Source: Senecio squalidus | Lineage: Eukaryota > Streptophyta > Magnoliopsida > Asterales > Asteraceae | DNA length: 64,000 bases | Assembly (NCBI GenBank): GCA_910822075.1 | Contig: CAJVGC010000582.1 | Span: 19,813,784 to 19,877,783, forward strand | Direction of reading: 5' to 3' | Part shown: positions 58,394 through 64,000 of the stretch, piece by piece | Layout: every line of letters begins with the position of its first letter | Position numbering within the stretch: position 1 is the first letter of the stretch | Notes under the pieces: model-generated | Told to the model about the DNA's origin: nothing | What the model saw: the letters and a program-made list of their open reading frames with translations, nothing else | Database searches by the model: none | Position numbers and translations under genes: made by a program

Positions 58394-59152
58394 ATTTCAG
58401 ATACTACAGGTGTTCAAAGCCATAAGTATTTAAGATAATTATTGAATTACCAACTATTTAAGATAGTTATCACTTGAAATCGATACCCTTTGTCACTTGA
58501 ATGGTCCCTTTTTTTTTTGGGATTTCAGATATTGTAGCCAAACTATTAATTGAATCGAATAGTTATCATTGTAGTATCTAAAGTATTTCGAGTTGCAGGT
58601 GTTTGTTCTAATACCCATATGGGTTGTTATATCGAATCGAGTAATGTTATGTTAGATTGCAGGCTTTTTTTTTTGGATTTCGATTTGGCAATAGGTTTTT
58701 TTTTTTTTTTTGGTTATTGTGATTTGGTATTGAAATAATTAGTTTTTTATTTTTTATTTATTTTTTAAATTATAGATAAATTAATATTTATTTATTAAGG
58801 GTATTTTAGTCATTTCAAGTGACAAATGGACTATTTTTGTAGTCAAACATATGCCCCAGGGACTGGACCCGAACGATTTTCGACCCAGGGACTGAACCCG
58901 TTAAATTGGAACAAACACAAGGACCAATTATGTAATTAACTCTAACAATTTCTATATTTTAGGGATCATCGTCTAGTTGACAATATAATAAATAAAACGT
59001 AAAAAAAAAAATGGTAAAGGTGTATACCATTGACACGGGCCACTTTGTGACCGGACCCCCTACCCAGCAAAGGAAGCATTCCCCGGTAAATATCCTAACA
59101 ATGGTACCCATCACCTTATGATAACATAACAACGGCTAATAGATATCTTTTA

Positions 59153-60565
59153 GGGTAAATTACATAAATCGTCCATGTAGTATATTCAAATTTTCGATTT
59201 GGTCCATATGGCGAGGAAACAACATTTTTAGTCCCTATGGTCTAAGGTTTTGCCAAATTTGTGCTTATCAGTTAGATTTAAGAGGCCTTCTGTTAAATAT
59301 TTCCTAAAATCGACACTTTTAGTCCCTAATTTACAATTTAATTAAAACAAAATCCACAAGTTTATTTATCGTCTTTATCAATGTCAATTTCTACAATATG
59401 GGAATCATAACTTATCAATACAAAATTAATACCTATACCCGTTAAAATTTGTATATAGTTAATAATTTGTGTAATAAATATGCTAATAATAAATATTTAA
59501 ATATTATATATAAATAATTGGTTATTTATATAGTTACTAATTTATGTAATAAATCGATTTTCAAAGATTTTGTAATAATCTTCACTAATAAAAAAAAATA
59601 GAAATCGAGTTCAATAACTTGTTTAATTAAAAAAATTATCTGAAAACATTGAAAAATAATGTGTTTTGATATTTAAAAAGTGGCTTAGATGTGTTATCAA
59701 GTTCTCATAAAATTATCATTATTACTTTAACATAACTCTATCCCACAATATTTTTTATTTCAATTAAAGTTCGTTATTGAAAAAAGTTCAAACTACTACT
59801 AAACAAGAACACTATCATATCTTCATGTATTAGTTTTAAACACGCGACCTATAAATTTTAAAATACTTTTCAATGTACTTCAATAACATTTTGATCTTAT
59901 AGATCTTATAAATGATATTAGCTCTCAATATTGTTATGATTTATGCATAATTTGATTATTTCATGTCCAGAACACTATAATCCATTTTATAATTCTATGT
60001 ATATATTTTTAATATATTTAAAGAAATTTGTTAGGCATAATTTTTTATGCTTAAAATCATTATATAATATTCTAAAACTATTAAAGATTCTTTTATATAT
60101 TCTTAATTAATTATTATTTAATAATTAATTCACTAGTAACTATAACATTTCGAGTCATGTTTAGCATTTTCATATATAAATGACCAATTATTTACATATA
60201 ATATTTAAATATTTCATATTAGCGTATTTATTACATAAATTATTAACTATATACAAATTTCAACGCGTATAGGTTATAATTAGGTATTGATACTTTGAGA
60301 TTCTCGTTTAAAAAAAAATAGATATAGAGAAAAGATCGATAAATAAGTTTGCGAAAATTGATTTTTTAACAAAATAAAAATTTAAGTTAGGAACTAAAAG
60401 TGTCAAATTCAAAAAAATTTAACAAAAAGTATGTTAAATCTAACTGATAGAGACAAATTTGAACAAAACTTTAAACCATAGGAACTAAAAACATTGTTTC
60501 CTTACTATAGGGACTAAAAATCGAAAATTAGGACATACAACAGGGACAATTTCTGTAATTTATTC
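59153..60565. mobile_element. Non-autonomous Mutator-like element (MULE-2, 1413 bp)
   Basis: The long inverted ends (about 200 bp) begin GGGTAAATTACA / GAATAAATTACA and share TTCGATTT, ATTTTTAGTCCCTATGGT-like and ATCAGTTAGATTTAA words. An exact 9-bp duplication TATCTTTTA flanks the element (59144-59152 and 60566-60574). The interior is AT-rich and non-coding. It is not the same family as MULE-1. Confidence 0.92.
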
Positions 60566-60574
60566 TATCTTTTA

Positions 60575-61344
60575 TTTGGTTGGATTAATTGAGTTGGAAA
60601 TCCTAGAAGCTGTTTTAGATAGTTTTTGAAATGTAGTGTTATTTTTGGTTGTGGCTAATAGAGTTGTTTAAGATAAGTTATAAATATATGGCAGACCCTT
60701 GTTATTGAATGAATATTTAATTTTGATCATTAAATTATAATAAAAAATTGAAGTGTTCATTAGTCTAAAACAAAAAACCCAAATCAACTAATCTTTTTGT
60801 TTTCAAACCAAATTTGAACTTGATCAAAGTTGTTGACTAACTTGGAGCCGAATTAGACAGTGTTGCTATACACATACAAATAGCGTTACAATTACATATT
60901 ACGCGTCTTAATCAGAATTTTCGGTTAATTGTATGTATAATACAATAAGCACCGTAATAACTTATAACGTGTTGCAGATTTGCACCTTGTTTTAAGTATA
61001 AACTCGCCCAATTCGATCATATACTCTTCCAAACTGATTATATTGGTGATTTTAAATCATCAAAATAACATGTTTAAACACTTTATAAAACACCCTAAGC
61101 ATGATTCAACAACATCATCAATTTCATGAACCAACTACTTTCAAGATTTTATCCACCTTATACTAACATACATGCATAAAGTCAAGGGCAGAAGAACCCC
61201 AATTTCCTCTCCATTTACCCAAGTTAAAAACTAATATACCCCAATGAGTTATGACAATTACCATTCACTTTTGACTTTGTCCCCTTTTACCTTCTTTTAA
61301 CTATTATCATTTTTATCTTTTTCTTTCCATTTAAAGAGTACTAT
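60575..61344. other. Intergenic, no gene seen
   Basis: This is AT-rich sequence between MULE-2 and the Harbinger remnant. I see no open frame of interest, no tRNA-like structure and no recognised repeat. Confidence 0.5.
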
Positions 61345-62766
61345 GAGTATTCGGTATGATAATCACGATTCTAGTGATTTTGTGATTATTTTTGCTGACG
61401 TTGCAATGAGAATCATGATTATGAGATTTTGGGTGGTATGATAATGAGGATTGTGAGAGTTGTGGGACCCATTGTTTTTTTTTTTTCAAACATTTAAATA
61501 AGATAAATATAAGATTTTATTAAAATAAAAAACAAAACTACAATAATTAAAATAAAAACACAAAAACATACAATAAAAAAAAATTCAATACAATAATTAA
61601 AAAAAAATACAAATACATAAAATAAACGGCGATTGTACAAGCACGTTGATGTCGTTGTTCAACCCCGCGACACCGAAGTAAGCATGCCATATCCAAAGAT
61701 CGTATGACGCAACAGCTTCCAGCATAATCGTTGGATAACCATGGTCACCTCGTGTGTATTTCCCCTTGTATACATTTGGACATTGATCCCAACGTCAATG
61801 CATACAATCGATGCTACCAAACATAACCTTAAACCCGTGAACCTCATCGTGTTTTTGATATAAACGATTAGCATCTTGTGTTAGGGCTCTTAGATAAACG
61901 TTTGTATAAATATGGATTACACATTTTAAAAAATTATCTAGGGATTCAGATGATGTTCTTTCTGACATTTGTAAATATTCGTCAAAAGCGTCCGGAATAA
62001 TCTCATACGCCATCATACGAATAGCGGACGTACATTTATGTAAACAACTAAAACCCATTTTGCCCGTACAATCGGGTCGTTGTTTGAAAAGTTTAAAATA
62101 GTCGGGCAAAGGTTCTACGGAGTAATTAGATATACCTTCGACTATTCTGAGGAAAGGAGGTCTTCTCATACGAAATCGTCTACGAAAATATTCATCCGGG
62201 TATGTGCTTTCGCCGGAGAAGTAATGGCGTAACACGTTTTCGTTTGCTTCGGTCCGATCGCGGTTGATATAACGCCTTTTCTGTTTCTCAGTCCGGCGTG
62301 AACTTTCTGCCTCATTTTCTTCCTTCTCCATTTGTTCCATAGCTTGTACCGCCTTACCTAGAACTTCGATCAATTCGGAGTCGGACGATGACGAATCCGT
62401 AACATCGTGATCGGTTGACGAATTTGAACTCACTTTTTGCTGTATATAGTTTTTAGAAAAAGATTGAGATAGAATGAGATTGAGAAATGGTGTGATTTTT
62501 TGGTTAAGTTGTGGATGTATTTATAGGTGAAATTCTGGTTTAAAAAAAAAAACAATTTTTTCAATAAGAATCAACGCTTAGAAATCTAGCCGTTGGGTTT
62601 AAAATATATATATATATTTTATTAATTTATTTCGACCGTTTAAAAAAAAAAACATAACGGCCCGTTATTGTGACAATCAACACGATATGAGGGATGTATA
62701 ATAACGACGAGCTCCACTCGTTCCGAAAGCCACAACAAGCCACAACTACTATCACACCGGATGCTC
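61345..62766 (-). mobile_element. PIF/Harbinger-like element remnant
   Basis: Weak inverted ends GAGTATTCGGTATGATA (61345) and the reverse of GAGCATCCGGTGTGATA (ending 62766) surround a broken Harbinger transposase. The three bases beyond each end (TAT and TAA) do not form a clean TTA/TAA duplication, so the limits are approximate. A short A/T microsatellite lies near 62610. Confidence 0.55.
61625..62433 (-). pseudogene. Harbinger-type (HARBI1-like DDE) transposase, truncated, with in-frame TGA
   Basis: It starts MSSNSSTDHD at 62433 with an acidic Ser-rich N-terminus, then RHYFSGESTYPDEYFRRRFRM and a segment with KMGFSCLHKCTSAIRMMAYE, and the first catalytic Asp in GSIDCMH. A TGA follows at 61795-61797 where the family has Trp (TGG to TGA). 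The frame then continues RWDQCPNVYKGKYTRGDHGY and ends near 61625 shortly after FGVAGLNNDINV, so the last third including the final acidic residue is lost. This remains recognisable as a plant PIF/Harbinger nuclease. It is non-functional as it stands. Confidence 0.88.
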
Positions 62767-63219
62767 TAAAGGGCGAATATATATATAATATTTTTATTTA
62801 ATTTTGAGGTGTTACATCATAAGAAGTTAAGAACGGTCTAAAACATTTTTAAAACCATACATTTGGTGTTTAATTTTTTTTTCTTTTATAAAAGTTAAAG
62901 TGTACGAAAAAGAACAATATACATTCTAGCAAGCTTTTGTTTTCACATATAACTTTTCAATATCCATGTTTCCCATAAATGTACCGATTAACGGACTATC
63001 ATGACAAAAAAAGTTAAAGACATACACAAATTTATCAACTTTTTATTGATATTCATGTATATACGGAAAACACCACCTATGTGGCTATGTCTAAGCACAA
63101 CTCCGGACACTCAACATGTATATAGTGGAACACACTATTTTACATTTTTACATCAAACAATTATTCTTTACTAAATTTGAACATTTTCTTACTTTATTTA
63201 TACAAAAGAAGCAAAAATA
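62767..63219. other. Intergenic and probable GST 3' UTR
   Basis: This is AT-rich. The 100-200 bases next to 63219 probably hold the 3' UTR and poly(A) signals of the GST gene (minus strand). I see nothing else. Confidence 0.5.
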
Positions 63220-63561
63220 TTAGTTTGCCAAATACTCATTAAGGTACAAGATGAAGTCATATATCTTGACTGGATCAGGAAGGCACTTGGAAACACTTTC
63301 CTTTTGCATACATCTTTTAGCCCATGCCATTAGTTTAGGACACTCCTCTTCAATGCTAAATTTGCCGAAAGTTTCCCATGTATAAAATCTACTATAAAAT
63401 GGTATAAGTGTTATATCAACAAATCCGAAATTGTCACCCCCAAAAAAGGGATTGTCTCCTAGCTCTCCTTCAACCAATTTCAAGATTCTTAAAACTTCTT
63501 TTATGCCATTCATTTGTTCTTCCCCTTGTCCTCTATATATCTTCTTGCTTGATTCATATAG
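63220..63561 (-). CDS. Glutathione S-transferase, tau class (exon 2)
   Basis: Tau GSTs are cytosolic plant enzymes that conjugate glutathione to electrophiles in detoxification and stress. This is the complete second exon, acceptor TTTTGTAG followed by LYESSKKIYRGQGEEQ, which is where tau GST genes have their single intron. It encodes the C-terminal all-helical domain: the VEGELGDNPFFGGDNFGFVD segment with the conserved N-capping FVD-I motif, FYSRFYTWETFG, and ECPKLMAWAKRC, ending LNEYLAN with TAA at 63220-63222. The catalytic-Ser N-terminal domain (exon 1) is not found up to 64000, so it lies beyond the window or is missing. The subfamily number cannot be assigned. Confidence 0.88.
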   Translation of the reverse strand, partial: LYESSKKIYRGQGEEQMNGIKEVLRILKLVEGELGDNPFFGGDNFGFVDITLIPFYSRFYTWETFGKFSIEEECPKLMAWAKRCMQKESVSKCLPDPVKIYDFILYLNEYLAN

Positions 63562-64000
63562 CTACAAAATAATCAGATTGTATAGAAGAAGCATTTGTTA
63601 TAAGAAAATTAGTCGATTTTCGTTATACTTGATTTTAACGACTCCAAGAAGTAAATTAAGAAAAGAAAAAGAGTCACGCTTATAGGTATAGACCTCGAGT
63701 CAAATTATCAAATAATTACATACAATGGAAATTAGAATCACATAGTAAATAATAAATCGAATAGTAATTCTGTACCTTATTGAGCAAGCGAAATAATGAA
63801 AACCTAACGTAAGGTTTTTACCACGGTTGCGTACGCGACACCCTCTTTATCGACAGACCAGTATGCTAATACTTGTTTAAGCTTTGTACAACAATTGTCT
63901 TAGCAGCAACTCTTTATTACAAAACCAAAAAGACAAAAACCCGGGTTTAGGGTTTATCTTTTATTTATAGGTTTTCAAATCTTAGAGTTTGAGTTATATT
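63562..64000. other. Probable GST intron
   Basis: This is AT-rich sequence upstream of GST exon 2 on the minus strand. No thioredoxin-fold exon was found. The stretch is best read as part of a long intron, with exon 1 outside the window. Confidence 0.45.

Larger units (their letters stand above)
51294..58942. mobile_element. Mutator-like element (MULE-1), split by a copia element
   Basis: The terminal inverted repeats are about 140 bp (GAGTTAATTA-ATAATTGG-TCC... at both ends) and are flanked by an exact 9-bp duplication TAACAATTT (51285-51293 and 58943-58951), diagnostic for MULEs. Excluding the nested copia element (51951-58393 plus its 5-bp duplication), about 1.2 kb remain. The interior is non-coding except for a GC-richer stretch at 51650-51860 with locally duplicated words (CTCGTCTAGTCCTCAAATTCC twice), which could be captured host sequence. 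No transposase is present. Confidence 0.92.

Overview
This window is plant nuclear DNA. It is AT-rich, with short exons, GT-AG introns, a nuclear-encoded photosystem I antenna gene and a large load of plant transposons. The organism is a eudicot. Asteraceae is my best guess, because the copia elements carry a long extra ORF downstream of RNase H of a type I associate with that family, but this is recall and not a database result.

Left gene cluster (1-18070): the end of an organellar elongation factor Ts gene (+), then on the minus strand LHCA3, a tiny three-exon RNA polymerase subunit gene (RPB12/RPABC4, 51 aa), a broken C-terminal piece of a TRANK1/UvrD-like helicase gene, a decayed plant-mobile-domain (PMD) copy, and a complete seven-exon C3HC/NuBaID zinc-finger gene (ILP1-like, 910 aa). 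LHCA3, RPB12, ILP1-like and ERO1 were rebuilt exon by exon and their phases close exactly.

Repeat block (18100-40470): a duplicated segment (copies at 18563-19337 and 38294-40463) flanks a Helitron-like element with five tandem 5' ends and a three-level nest. The nest is a roughly 3 kb outer LTR (TSD ATAAT), holding a 5'-truncated copia element with an env-like ORF, holding a 2.76 kb solo LTR (TSD CTACT). The right copy of the duplicated segment carries an 831 bp hAT element (TSD GATTTTTC); the left copy is the empty site.

ERO1 (41051-48584, minus): a nine-exon endoplasmic reticulum oxidoreductin gene (467 aa). Its intron 7 holds a 3385 bp solo LTR with a perfect TTTTA duplication, of the same family as the LTR inside the copia element.

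Right part (48585-64000): a Mutator-like element (9-bp TSD) interrupted by a minus-strand copia element (both LTRs, PBS, PPT, gag, RNase H remnant, env-like ORF, 100-N gap); a second Mutator-like element (9-bp TSD); a PIF/Harbinger remnant; and exon 2 of a tau-class glutathione S-transferase (minus). The host genes are unrelated housekeeping or photosynthesis genes with no operon-like relation. The notable biology is the layered transposon history, readable through seven exact target-site duplications, and the element-specific short words carried by each copia element.
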